From Oxyruncus cristatus (lineage: Eukaryota; Chordata; Aves; Passeriformes; Cotingidae), in assembly GCA_013399855.1 (NCBI GenBank), contig VXAY01006832.1:84868-148867 (forward strand): 64,000 nucleotides of DNA. Direction: 5' to 3'. The number at the start of each line of letters is the position of its first letter. Within the stretch, counting starts at the first letter, position 1. Both the position numbers and the translations under genes were made by a program. This document shows, in pieces, positions 44,801 through 58,389 of the stretch. The notes beneath the pieces were generated by a model. The model made no database searches and had not been told where the DNA came from. It was given only the letters and a program-made list of their open reading frames with translations.

Positions 44801-47769
44801 AAATGGTCACGGCTGTCTAGCTCCTTGAGCATGAAGTGTGTGGGTCCCCGCAGGGAGACACAAAGCCTCCACCGGCTACATCCAGATCTCAGAAGCGAAG
44901 AAAAAGGAGAGGGGTTGGACTGGTCTTCAATCAGTCATTTCTCTATTGATTACAACCCTGAAACACAATTTCAGGCTGAAGGTGAAAAAGCAGTGGAATG
45001 AAGCTCACTTTGAACACTCTTTTTCTTCTCACTTTCAGGATGTATCCTGCTGATGAGGCCTTGGGAATGACTGCTTCATTTCAAAGTTGTTTTTAAGCCA
45101 GGCATCCCTTTCAGGATTAAGCAATTGCTTAAGACAAGACACAGACGTGCTCTGCCAGAACATGGAAGGTCAATCTGAACTCCTGGCACATGAAGAGGTG
45201 GCTCTGGGATGGCTGGTGAGAGCTGAACTCTGCTGGCTTTGGCCAAAGAACCCAAATCCTCCTCAGTCAGGCCCCCATGGTCACAGCCACAGCCAGAACC
45301 CAGACTTGCCTCTGCTCCTGCAAGTCTGGGCAGGACCTGAATTTACTGCAGGCTGCTTCCTCCAAGCTCACACTAAAATGTCAGCATGACCTTAGGCTGA
45401 ACAACCTTCAGCCTCCGAGGTGATGAAGCCAACCAAGATGGATTAGTAGAGGCAGGATTCAGCTGATAACACGTTTCTCACCAGGGCCTGTCCCCTGAAG
45501 CTGCTGTTGCAGTGAGTTCAAACATATGCTTGCCTGTTCACATCAGGACAAGGTCAGTGAAACCCCCTCATCTGAAAAGATCCATGATGAAACAATCCCA
45601 GAAATGATACCTGAAAGTTTGGGGAGGGGTGGAGTTTAGCCTTCCCCAGTAAATCTGTAAAAATCACTACTATACCGAATATTAATATGTCAAGTTGGGG
45701 TCAGGCTATTTCAAAGCAATCTGTTTTTAGGGAAGGACTTTGTCATCAGAGTTGAAAGCTCAAAATTGGCTCCTTTCTCTGTTTTGGTCTGCCAGGAACA
45801 AGACAAGTTGCAGACAATGCCTTCCCAGTTTCACTGGAATAACAGCCTTTGCAGGGAAAGTTCAGCCAAGTATGAAGAGGCACGAGCATGTACCAGTCAA
45901 ACAGCCATGGGCATATATGCTCCAGTTTGCACATATGACAGGCAGCCCCATATTTACAGAAATTGCCTGGTGCCCTGTCAGGAAATAAGTTGAGGCCATC
46001 GTCTCTTACAGCACGTCTCTTACCACTCTCTGTCGGACCCTCCCCATTTTTACTAAGACTCTTACCTGTTTTGTCTGGTTTTACTGTAATAAAGTGCATT
46101 ACAGGAATATAGCTGACCAGTTTTGTCTTCTGAACCATAGCTTTGCTTTTTCCACGAACTGTGTACAAGATCCACTTGAAATGGCGCGCCCAAACCGTGC
46201 AGGCAAAATGACCTTCATGTGGGAGTTCATGGTGGACTAGACATGGTGGGCAGGACTCGATTGTGGGTGCAAAGAGGGTAAAGGTCACACACTAGAAAAT
46301 AATATGCATAACGCAAATTTTGCTCTTGCCCCAGCAAACACACTGTGTTATACACCTTTAAGTGTGGCTAGACATTCAGACCTACATTCAAGGGCATACA
46401 TATAATGACATAACTGCAGACTGTGCCTTTCCCACCTGGTAGTTACTGTGTAAGTTATCTATGAATTACAAAACATAGCAAACGCACATCAGATCAAAGA
46501 AGCCTTTAAAACAATAGTCTTTCTAACCCCTGGGAAATAATCCTGGGCACATTATCTTCTGAGGGACTAGGACATGCTTTACTCTCCACATTGACCTCAT
46601 GTTTAAATTGTCATGTCCACAGGCAGCACAGGGTTTCACTGGCAACTTCTAACTGCAAAGAACTGGACCAGCCTCACAAGTCATTAAAAAACCCATAAAT
46701 TACGTTGCACTCCCATCACTCTTGCCTACAGCTATTTGGAGAAACTAGAGAAACAATCTGTAAAACATGATCTCAGAGAAGACAAAAATCAGAACAGAAG
46801 AATATAACCAATCCCAATGTTAATCTATCAGCACAAGCCTCTGCCCCAGCTTGTACAGAATGAAACAAAAGAAACAAAAACAAAACAAGTAAGTACTTCT
46901 GGGACTTACAGATTCTTTCTCATCTGTCGAAAAGACTTGCTGGTGTATTTTGGGAATTCCTTGGCATTCCAAGAAAAGCTTTTATTCTTATGTGGAATCG
47001 GTTTCAAACAAAAAGTGAAGAGACAGCAGGTCGAGCAACCCCTCTGCCCCAGCCACTTTACAGCCTGCTGTGCTCCTCCTCCTCCTCAGTGCCCGGAGGG
47101 AGCTGGTCTAGGATGGGGGACAGGAGAGGATGGGGGGCACAGGCAGATCATTAACTGCTCATCATGTACACCCAGGCATCCAGCCGTGAGGACACAGGCT
47201 CTGGCATTCAGCCTTTCCCAAACAGGAAATGTGGCACTCACTCGGAGTGTGGCAGTCTTGCCCCGTGGCTGAAGGAAAGAACCTGTCCACGTGCCCACAC
47301 AGACACACCTCTGCTCCTCTGGGCACCTTTGCTTTCTGTCCTTCTCTCAGCCATCCACCTCACTGTCTTCTCTAATCAGCTCTCCAAAACACTGGACGTG
47401 GGCAGCCACGCAGCACCCAACGGCCTCTGCGGTTCCTTGTGCTCCGGGAGCCCGGCTTTGAGCCATGCACGAGGCAGCCCAGCCACGACCACTCCACTGC
47501 CTCGAACAGCACAGGGCCGCCAGTGCTGCAGCCACGAGGGACCACAGCCACGCTCCAGCCACAGGAGTCAGGTTAAATTACGTATCTCCGGGCATCCTTC
47601 CTGTGTCAGAAATAGGTGTCCTCGAAATGACGGCTGATTTTCCCCAAAAAGGCTGGCCACCTCTCCAGGTTGTGAGGAATTGTGTGATGATTCGTGTTAA
47701 TTATTTAAAAGACACCCTCAGTAAGAGCCTGCACTGACATCGCAACTGGGGAACGAGGCCGGCAAAACT

Positions 47770-48463
47770 TGTAACAGTCTTATGAAGTTGGTATTTATGA
47801 AAACAATATATAAAATTATAGCCTTAGTTGTTTGCTAAAACTAACTTTTGGATAGAATAGCCTTGCTTGCTTTTACTAACACACTGACAAAATTTGGGTA
47901 AGTCCTTAGCAAGAACAGGAAACCTGGAGTTTTGATAAGGAGCTTTGAAGGGACCTTGAAAGTTGATAAGGAGAAGCTCACAGAGACGATGCCAGTTTTG
48001 AGCTAATCGGACTATGCCAGCTCAGCAGTGAGTCCCAAAGTTGAAAAGTTCAAGCCTGAGGAAGACTCCTTACTTCATCCAAAGACCTCCAAAAGAAGAC
48101 CCCAAAGGGGCGTTCTGAGGCGGAGCTATAGGAGTGGTGTATGTTAGTGATTTCCCCTCCTACTTTCTGGACTTTTCTGACATAGCTAATGCACATGGAA
48201 CACAACTAATGTCTATGTAATACAATTAATGCACATGTAACACAGCTAATGTCTATGTAATACAATTAATGCACATGTAACACAACTAATGTCTATGTAA
48301 TACAATTAATGCATATGTAATGTTATCCTGCATAAAAGGAGCTGAACGAAGGCAACAAGTGTGCAATTTTGGTGGGCTGGGGCTCCCTCGCACCCAGCGC
48401 CGTTTGCTCATTCTTTATTAAATAAATAACATTGCTGCTAAGAATTCTTGGTTATGGACTTCA
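47770..48463 (+). mobile_element. Solo LTR of an endogenous retrovirus
   Basis: The segment begins TGTAACAG and ends near ACTTCA. It has a TATA-like CATAAAAGG near 48,331 and an AATAAA at 48,421-48,426 followed by a short U5-like end, in the order expected of a plus-oriented LTR. There is no adjacent internal retroviral coding region or second LTR. The boundaries are approximate because no convincing target-site duplication was found. Confidence 0.65.
48187..48322. repeat. 40-bp tandem repeat inside the LTR U3
   Basis: GTCTATGTAA recurs at 48,211, 48,251 and 48,291. Each 40-bp unit is two related 20-bp halves (TAATGTCTATGTAATACAAT and TAATGCACATGTAACACAAC). The array sits immediately upstream of the LTR TATA box, where U3 enhancer repeats are often found. 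Confidence 0.9.
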
Positions 48464-49850
48464 TTTAGAAGAAGGTGGAGGCAGACGAAGGCTGCCGGGT
48501 CCTGCAGCACCGCAGTGACCTCCCCCGTGGCGCTGAGGGTTTGCAGCTGTGGGCATTTTCTAGGTCATCCCCACACAGCACAGCCAGAGCAGAAACACAG
48601 CCTCGGCGTGCCCAGAAAAACGCAGCAAATCGGAATCGATGTGGACAACAGGGGAGCAGGAGCAGCTGGAGACGAGGGCCGTGCTCCTCTGGCCGCCGCA
48701 GCACGGAGGCCACACCATCACTGCAGTGCCTCTGAAGTTTCTGTTTAGATGGAGCCCTGTGGCAGCGAGCAGCCCTGAAACCCAAATGCAATTTTGACTC
48801 CAAGGTCAAAGAGCACAAGTTTTTATGCCTGTACTTAGCAAGCAAGCCTGAACGGTAGTTTTTCAGAAAAGCCAAAACATGGCAGTTTCCACAGAGTTTA
48901 GAGTCGTTCAACGTCCCTTTAAAACATATTCCAAAGCACAGCCTCTCCTTACAGCAAAGGAAAGTGTCCCATGAGCTAAACTGTGCCTCCATACACAAAA
49001 GCCTCAACACAGGAATAACCTTGACTATGAGAGAACAAAAGCACACGTTTGTGCCTCCTGAGGAACAATGAAACCTACATTCATTCAAAGCAGTGAAGAT
49101 CACAGTGCAGGCATCTAGCAAAGGCAAAACTAAACCCAAGCAAATGCTCGTAACAGCCTTTTGCAAGGGCAGAGAAAAGAGCTCATCCCAGTAACTTCCA
49201 TCATCTGGCCTTCGAACACCCGATAGAAATGGATCCACAAACAGACTAAGAATGCTCCCTCCAGCACATTTTGCACCCAAATATTTCAGGGCAATTTGGG
49301 CCTGTAACTCTTCTAGGCCTTGTAAAAAATGCGGCTGCAATATTTTCCTTTAAACAAATAAAATCTTGGAAAAACTTTATCTCCTTAGTGTAGTACCTCA
49401 CAACCGGCCATGGGGTAAAAAATGAGTGCCTATACCTTTTGGAGGATTAAGACCCTAGTATACAAATGAGGCAAGAAATGCCAATATCAAACCATAATCT
49501 AACCATTGTGGTTTTAATATCTGTTTATTAACAGCATAAAATAAAATTCTGGACATAAGACAAACATCGCCATTGTCCATGTATTCGTTTTCATTTGATA
49601 GCATTATTATTATTCCCATTTGTGGCTGCTAGATAAGAGAATGTTTGGAGATCTGGTTTATCAGTTTGGAGATGGGCAAATGAAGACTGCAAAAAAGGAG
49701 ACAGTGCACAGTGCAGTGCCAGTGGTGAAGCTTTGCAGGAACCATGATCAGTGCTCCAATGCTAGATTCCAGGCAAGCTTCCCTGCATTATTCTCAGGCT
49801 GCACATTAACTTCCATTTTTTATTTGCTTGAAGTACAAAACATGAACAGA

Positions 49851-49873
49851 ATTATAATAATAATAATAATAAT
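49851..49873. repeat. ATA microsatellite
   Basis: About seven ATA/TAA units. Confidence 0.9.
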
Positions 49874-52800
49874 CTAAATTAGAGACCTCTAAATATTTAA
49901 GTCTGTTTAACTCAACAAAAACTTGCATGCATCAGCAGAAGGAAGGGCAAGAAAATAACTTAATTTCCCTGTATTTGAACCCAAGAGGGAATTTTGAGGC
50001 TGTTCCAGTAAGTCTGACCATCATTTGAAGGTACTTCCTTGGCACTTGACTTGTTCCCATTCTTCTCTAGAGTGCTACAGTGACAGCACCAGGACGTTAT
50101 GAGCAAAGCTTAACACTGAGGCTGCTAGAGAAAGATCACTTGCAAGCTGTAGACCACTTTGCCTGCCATGCTCCAGCTGTGGAGTGCTGTTTGTACAACT
50201 AAGAGCATCCACAAACCTTGTTTAGCCAGGAAATCATAGGGGATGTGCCATCAGTATCACAAAGCAAAGCAGGCGAAGCACAGTAACAAATCTCCTGTTC
50301 TGGATGGTGATACAGTCAGAACGGAGGCTGAGACGACCCATGGAATTCAAACCCACACTTCAGAGCAAAAGGTCCTGTTGCAGCAGCAATGGTTCAGTTC
50401 AAAGCCAGAGGAGCAATCCCACACAAAAACAAATCCTCGGAATTAAGGAATTCCTCAGCGAGTTACTGCATACCACAGGGGTAAGACAGAGGGAAAATTT
50501 TAGATGTAGTCTCTGCCCCAACAATCTTGTAACTCGTTCAAAAACCCAGTTCAATTACTGTGAACCAAGTACCTTCCAAGACACAGAAAACCTTATCCCT
50601 TTTCTAACGCCAGCTGCTGTGTCCATTCTGACTGTGCAGCACAGATCTGTACCACAGTCCCTTCCTCTGTTATTAATACATCTCCCAGCAGGCCTCATTA
50701 CAGAAGAATATGCATAGAGCTGTACATTTATAGCAAGTAGAATGACTCTGCTAATTATGCAACAGCTGCACAATATGAGGACCACCAAATGCAAGAGGCA
50801 TCTGAAACACTTGTGTGAAATAATTTTACAGGGAACCAATGAAAAACTGGTTCCATCCCAGTAACAAGAAGTTCCAATCGAATAGTTATCCACTTGTCTA
50901 GCAAAATGCAGCTAAAAAGAAAATCTTACTCGAAATATGAAAAGGTGCCTGCAGTTGAAAACTGCTTTACCAGCACATCTGTACAGCGCTAAAGTAAAGG
51001 GGAGCTTTGCCATGGATTGCAACAGGAGCAGAAGCAGGAGACCAACATGCCTCCCATGGTAAGTGAATCCATAAAATGTACTTACAGCTGAGCCTGGGGA
51101 CTTGGAGAAAAGAAGGAAACAGAATTCTATTAACTCTTAGAATCTTAATCAGCCATACTGCCTTTCATCTCAATGAATGAATAAATTAAAGTGCTCATGT
51201 TTTTTCTTGCTCTTTGAACAATGCCACACATGTACCAGACTGCCGCAGTGAGGGGCTGAGAATTCATAGCTCTGGTCTAAGAACACTTCAGTAGTGTTAA
51301 GCAGCATCCAGACTATTCAGAATAACACATCTTAATTTCCTCTCCCAAGAGAGATCCAGAGAAGCCCAATTAAAGTTTAAATATGAAACCAGGTTTAAAG
51401 TAAACCATAACTGAACAGTCCCCTTTGCTGCATGGGTGCTATCTGCTCTGGATGTGTGTTGAAGACGGGCACGAGTACCAGCTTTCATCTCTGCCAAGTA
51501 ACCTCTCTAGGGGATGCTGCTCTTTTCAGGGGTCACTCCAACTCTCTTTACCACAGACTTGAATGCTAAAAGACACATATTGTAATCATAGATGTGTGTG
51601 GCATACTAGACTGGATTCAAATGAAAATAACTTGGAACACAGTAGACAAAACTCTGTGCAGGGCAAGCTGGAGAGAAATACAGAAAATATTCACTGACAA
51701 GTGTTGCAAGATGAATACAATTGCACCACAGTTCAAAGTGGTGATTTATCAGACCCAGGCACAGGAGTCTAACACACCCTGGCTTATTGTGAAAATCAAG
51801 AACAGACTCGGTAGTCTCCTCTCAAAATAGAAAGTCCTTTTTCCAGACAGGAAAAACATATCTGAGCTATGAGATTTATGGAGTACCTTTGGATTCAAAG
51901 CAAAGAAAGTGAACCAAATGCTGCCCTCGCTAAGTGTAGCCCTTGAGATAAAGGAAAGCAGCCTGAAGAAGCTGCAAACCCTTGTTGGACAGGACTGTGA
52001 TGGGCAGTACCACCAAACGTACCTTTATGACCATATCATCACCACACACTAACTCTGGGAAGGACTCTGCCTCTCTAAGTTATTGTCTGGCCAGTCCCTT
52101 GCCAGGTTTGGATTCTGTGACCTGACTGAACCTCACCTGGGGTTCTGAACCTCACCGGCCTTCTGAAAGTGCTAAAGTTCCCCCTGTAGCAGCAGAGCCA
52201 GGTGCCCACAGTGAATCTGCTCACTGCTCACACCACTACTCTTGATTCTGTGAGGGTTATCAGAAAGCAAAAAGCATCAATGCACTCAGGACTTCCAGAG
52301 CAGGAGGGCAGTTTCAGACAAAATAAAAACGAGCAAACTGTGCAGTTTAGCCCAACTGACAATCACTTCTCACCAGTATTTAAAAGTTAACAGCTCAGTG
52401 AACTGTTAATACAACCTGTTCTACCAACAGTGAGAAGCAGGGCACATGCCAAGTTTTGCTAACTTATTCCCAGGATTTGATAGTCCCCTTTCTCAGAAAT
52501 CCCTAACACAAGGAAAAACACACTTCAACAGGGATGTTGGTACAAGCAGCAGCTCATCTCTGTGTCCATTTCAAGGATCAAGTGACCACCTGTAACAGAA
52601 CATCCCTGACTGAATCCTCCGAAATCTGCAGTCCCAGGAGGAAGTTTCTGGGGATAACATAGCACCAAAGGTATTAGGGAGGGATTATCAGAAATTCTTG
52701 AATTGTCTCATTTGTATGATCATCTGTGTTCTACTGGAGAGGAACTTGTCACCTGGGCAAATAATTTTACTGCCATTGACCAAGCTGTTTATAGATGAAA

Positions 52801-55800
52801 TTGCAACTAAAAGAAAGGGGCTTTTATTTTCTTTGCCCATAGGAAAGGTCTCGCTCCCTCTGAGCTCACTCCAAGGGTCAGACTTCAATTTCAGTCACAT
52901 TATAATTTCCTGCTTTCTGAGGGCAAGAGCAGGTAGAAACCACAACTCATACACATGTCCCTCCTGACACCTTGCTCTCAGACACTCGGCTCTGCTCAAG
53001 TGACATTCACTCCACTGTGGAGTGGATTTAGCTATGAGAACAAGCAAAAACTCTGATCTAAACTTGTTTTCTTCCGGGCCCAGAGCCAGCATTTCAGCCT
53101 TCGCCAAGGTAACGATTAACATGCTAATTTGAAACTCCACTGACCCAACTCCCCATCAGAAAAGGGTGCTGTGATTCAGGTTAGGTAACCCTAACATCAG
53201 GGGGTTTTCCAAATCAAAACTGCTGATCCAAGCAGCCTGGCTCTTGATTCCAATCCTGACTCTAGAACCAGAACTTCAGAACATGGCAAGAATGATGCAA
53301 ATACCATGTGCAGCTTTTTCAACCTCAGCGAATCCTCCTCGTGGTTCACAACTTCTGCCAACAATCTGCAACAATTTTAAGTGAGGCATTTTCTACTCCC
53401 ACAGAATAGTGAAACTCCCTTGGAACTGGAGGAGCAGTTCCAGTGCTTACCTGCTGGAAATTTCATCCCAGTAGCTGGACTGGATTCATGCGTGTTCACT
53501 GATCTGGTCTTAAGCAATATTTTAAGGAACCAATACTTCCACATAAGCCAATCCCCATCACTGCACCAACTCTCTTAGCTACACTGGCCACACACAATCC
53601 CCTGTGTCTCCAAAACTCACCTCATTTGGCTAGTGGGATCTGAATGAATCCTAAATGAAATCTTTGCTTTGGCTTTTGTTTACCAGGTTTCACCTATGCT
53701 TTGCATTCTTTCAGAATAAAATTCAAGCCCTAATTATTGCATTCCACCCTGTGCATGTTATACCACATAGCAAAATACATAATTAATGAAAGCTGTGATT
53801 AATAGCTTATGATTTATATTATTTTACTGTTACATCATAATTCAGCATCCCAAGATCAACCCAAAAACTCAGACTAGCTGAAAATATTTCCACCATTTAC
53901 ACAACTCTGTTCTGCTTTTTTATAGTCAGAAAATTACAAATTTCACATAGTAGTAGTTTACATGCATTTTATTCCACCAAAAGGTGACAAACAGCTCTTC
54001 AAAACAAATCCCAACCACCCTCTGCACAAAAATCACTGTACTGTCATTGGATTTTTAATCAATACCATGGTTATTTTCATGAATATTAAAATACATTCTG
54101 AGCTGAAATCACAATATCCTTTGGATTTGGGGCTCTGCACACAGAATACAGGATGACTCTGGCGCTGAGAGGCTGCTCATGCTGAAATTACCATTGGCCC
54201 TTGCTCTAAAACATGAACCAAAAACACCCTATCCAAGTTGCTGGTGACTCCATGGAAACAGTCAAAAGCGGACAGAAGCATTATTGTTATCTGCAGCAAA
54301 GCTAAGCAGATTTGTTAAACCAATATTCCAGTATTCTGTGGCTAAAATACCATCTGTCTCTTTTCCATACAATTATTTCCCCGGGAGTTGCCACAACACA
54401 AAGCACACCGAGATCAACACGACCAGTGAAAAACAAAATCCTGCCCTATCCCGAAAGGAAACGGCCACTTTCCAGAACTGGTACTTTCCAGCACGAGATG
54501 CACGGGGACTCTGACTGGAGACTCTATTTAAGAACAGCAGGACTGTCAGGACAAGGATGAGCTCTACCAACCTGCCCAGCTCACTGCAAGGAAACATTTC
54601 AGTGGCTTTGTACTGTGGGCATTATTCATGGCCCATTCTTAAGTTTACTAAAAAGATGGGTTTTGTAAATGTATTTTATGCAAGTAGGGTCACACCCAGC
54701 CAGGAGGCAACACGCACTGCCTGGAAGAGAAGCTCTGCAGTTCACAAAGCTTATAGCACCAGCTCCTCCTTTATTTGATTTTTATTTTAAAACCCAACAA
54801 AACCATCTTTTATTTAATTGAAATGCATACAAACAAGACAACAACAAACAGTGAGGGAAAATTCACGCCCCACATCCTTCTCCTGAAAACCTCTCCTTTT
54901 CTTTCTAAGGCCATAACCAAGACTATCTCTTGTCTTCCAGATACCAGAGGAAGACATTTTACATTTACCACTAAAGATTGTCAGATACTTAAGTAATTTC
55001 TCTATTTAAAGTAATAAGGTTAACTTTGGAAGTTTTTACCATTTTTGGCTCAGCTCTTGATACAGCCAATAATCGCAGATACTGGTTTCGGAACAAAGCA
55101 GAAAAAAATCTGCACTCTGGCCTCCCACGTTCCCTTTTAATGTAATCTCTACCATGAATTCTTTTCTTTTTTGGATACCTTACTTCCAACCAGATTACTA
55201 CATTCTTGCAGTTTCTTATCAGGTTGCAATTCAGTGTAGCTTCAAAAAATGTATTTTCTTATCCCACCTTATTGCTATTAATGCCTTACAGAACCTCATA
55301 TACACATTGCTCTAATTTCCCATGTCCTGTATCCCTCTTGCCTTTTCCTTCCATATCCTGGGAAAAGAATATGAATGTTCCCATTACCAGGGAAATTCAG
55401 CAAAAAACCTAATCCCACAGTTTGTCTCTTCATCATCAGCTGTTCAGCAGAAATGTAAACACGTATTTTACATTTGCCATTTCTAACCATCTTTTAGAGT
55501 CAAAACGCCTCTAAAAACAAAAACATTAGAAGCAACATTGACTGGAAACACTCAAGATTATTCACTTAGGAACACACTGTAACCTGAGTTACGCTTCTCA
55601 CTTGTGAATTGTTGTGAATCTCACCCTTCTATCATATGCTGAAAGATGGGTCCCTTCGTCATCCCTGGAGCCTGTGAACTCTTCAAGAATGGTCTGAAAC
55701 AGGACTTTCATCAGACAGCAACAGAAACCTTTTTTTCCACTAATGGCACTGCTCAGCTGAGGAACAAGTACCCGTCATGCCTCGCCCTCCCAACAAAACA

Positions 55801-56518
55801 GAAATGAAAATGTACCATGTAACACCACACGTGCTGACTCAAGTAGCTCTGCCCATAACGGGAAGAGCAGAACCTGACAAATAAACAATTAGGATAAACT
55901 GAAACTCGCATTAAATGTAGAATTTATCCTTACAGTTTACTGTTTAAAAACTGCCCCTGAAACTTGCAGGGTTTAGCTGAACTGCCCTGCTTTAAAGATG
56001 GAAGTACCAGCTTTTTATGATGATAACCAGGGCAGTATTCTCCTCCCATGTAAGCAGGAGATGAGTTGGATTCTCAGCTGGAAAAGGTGTAAGCATGGAA
56101 CATCACTCACTAGATCCAGTGGAGATGCTGGTTCATACACGATGTGACAAAGCACAAAAAAACCCCAGAAAACCCAAAAAAAAACCCAACAAAAAACCAT
56201 CAAACAAAAAAACAAGAGGTTTTCCTTATGAGACATTCAGGATACTGTTTTGAACACACAGAATTCCGCAAAGGCTGAAACCAGAAAATCATTTTCTGGT
56301 CATTTCAGAGAGATTTGAATATTCATTAGCTACTGGATACAATTTCAAATGGATTGCCAAGGACAATGCTCACATCTTCACTGAGCTCACCTACCAAAGA
56401 CTCCCACTCACTGACACCCACTGCACATTCCAAGGAAACGGCAACATGTAGGTCAGGCTGTGACCCACAAAAGCACAAGGCAGGAGGGATCTGTGAGCCG
56501 GGCAGGGATCCCACCGCC

Positions 56519-56628
56519 GGGAAGGCAGGGATGTGTGTCACCCACGGCTGTGCTGGGAAGGCAGGGACGTGTGTCACCCACGGCTGTGCTGGGAAGGCAG
56601 GGACGTGTGTCACCCACCAGCTGTGCCC
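56519..56628. repeat. 36-bp minisatellite, about three copies
   Basis: GGGAAGGCAGGGA recurs with starts 36 bp apart (GAAGG at 56,521, 56,557 and 56,593). Each unit continues GTGTGTCACCCACGGCTGTG. The copies are nearly identical, so the expansion is recent. Confidence 0.92.
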
Positions 56629-58002
56629 CTGAAACACGTGCTGGACACACTCTAAACTCACAGCTTCGTTCTTTAAAGCATTCCCAAATTAATTAGTGCA
56701 GCCTCTCCTTAGTTATAAGCTACCAAACAGTAACCAGCACAATTATCCTCTCAGCTCTAAATAACCCAATCTTCTTCCAGTGCAACAGTCCCCACATACT
56801 CTTTGTTTGCCAAAGATTGTAACTGATCACGATTTCCCATCAGAGAGGGGACATGAAAAGGTGATATTACTAAGGGCTGTATTAAAGCAGACTCTGCAGA
56901 AATGACTGCATCTCATTTTGTTCCTCACCAACGCACAGAGATGGAATAGAGCAGCTTGCAGAACCTTAAACGTTAAGTACAAATAAATACAGTGAAAAAA
57001 CATTCAAGGACTTACCTACAAATCACAGAAGTTCAAAACAAAAATCACATCAGTGTTCATGAAAACCTAAGTGCATATTATGTATGAATCTAATTTTAAG
57101 GATTTTTAAAATTTTTGAACACTGTTTTGCACACAAAACAGTACAGTATTGGTTCTGATTAATTTCTATCACCTGTAACATTAAGAGTTCTAAGGATTTT
57201 GCTTAAACTATAGAAATTAATAACAAAAAGTACTTTTGCACCCGTGAAAAAAACAACTTAGGGAATTTTAGCAAACCAGTGCACATGCAGAAAAAAAACA
57301 AACCCAGAAGCCCTGACTCCACCATTTCTCCCGACTTTATTTGCTCACTCATCACTGATTGCCCTAAAGCACCTGGGACCTCAAAGCAATTTTCAACAGC
57401 TGTTTCTTCTTTTTTTCAGTTTTAGTTTCCATGTTACTTAGACCTTTTGTTTACAGTCCATGCAATGTAAGGTTTAACAAGTCTTTCCCCTACACACTTA
57501 AAAGAATATTACAATAAAAAATTACAACAGATGTCAACAAATGGCTCGAGAAATGGAGTACAGGAGTGAAGCTATTACCTCCTGGGTGGAGAGGGAAGGA
57601 ATGAATAAAGTGAAAGTGGGAGACAACGTGCATTTCAGCATCAGCTGTTCTCAATTAATTCAAATAATTCATTTTATTATTCTTTATTAAGGAATCCGAG
57701 ATGCTGTTATACTTTGCATTATCATTTCCGACATAAAAGAATATCTGGCATACCGTACCAACTCTTCTACCCCAACAATTTTCTCTGGTACACCAGTTTG
57801 CTTCGTTATCCGTCAGAGCACATTTCATCCAAAGTTAGAAAAGGAGCTGCAGTCTATCCAGTCTTCATTTGTATTCCTTATTTGTTGGTACTTGTTAAGC
57901 TGTCAGCTAACAAGGTTTCACTGCGCAGCTCTGTGCTGAGACGTGTGCTGCATTTCTGTGCCTCTTTCTCGTGCAACACTGCCCTGTGGACGGTCACAGA
58001 CA

Positions 58003-58389
58003 TCAGTTCACCTCGGACAGTCGCCGGTGCAGACTGTCCAACACAGGGAACCGCGACCTCCAAACGTCATCTTCCAGGGAAAACACAGATCCTAAAGTTT
58101 CCAGGACGTGTGAGGGTTTCTCAGCGGCCCACCTGTGATCCAAATGCATGGCCAGCAAAGCAAACAGCACCATCAGTCCCAGTGAGAAGAACTGAAAGCC
58201 CGTGTTCCTGAAAACGCTTGTGGGTATCACTTCTCCTTTAAAGTTCCTTGGATGCTTTGGAATCCAAACTGCAGACTGTGATCCACACTGTTCTTCTGCC
58301 ATTTCCAAGGAGCTGTATTTACACTCATTTGACCTGACAGTGTTCAGTGTGCCTGCACCACAGAGCTTTCTCATGGTTCTTCCCAGCAT
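58003..58389 (-). CDS. Candidate exon or small gene with one membrane segment, unidentified
   Basis: This is an open frame of 128 codons on the JAKMIP2 strand. The most natural start may be the internal methionine at residue 30 (MAEEQCGSQ). One clear hydrophobic segment, FQFFSLGLMVLFALLAMHL, lies at about residues 66-84, preceded by a polar segment (VWIPKHPRNFKGEVIPTSVF) and followed by a charged, helical-looking end (VFSLEDDVWRSRFPVLDSL, HRRLSEVN). A possible donor, GAG|GTGAAC, lies 12 nt before the stop, so the frame could be an exon rather than a whole gene. I do not recognise the family. It could be an avian single-pass membrane protein, a decayed copy, or chance. It lies about 3 kb from the CpG island, which could be its promoter. 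Confidence 0.3.
   Translation of the reverse strand: MLGRTMRKLCGAGTLNTVRSNECKYSSLEMAEEQCGSQSAVWIPKHPRNFKGEVIPTSVFRNTGFQFFSLGLMVLFALLAMHLDHRWAAEKPSHVLETLGSVFSLEDDVWRSRFPVLDSLHRRLSEVN

Noticed and set aside
44402..45001. Plus frame of 199 codons
   Set aside because: It has no homology that I recognise and no splice context; a frame of this length can occur by chance in a window this size.
45746..46288. Minus frame of 180 codons, briefly considered as a transposase remnant (MVQKTKLVSYIPVMHF)
   Set aside because: The resemblance to a piggyBac-type segment was too weak, with no terminal repeats or catalytic residues visible.
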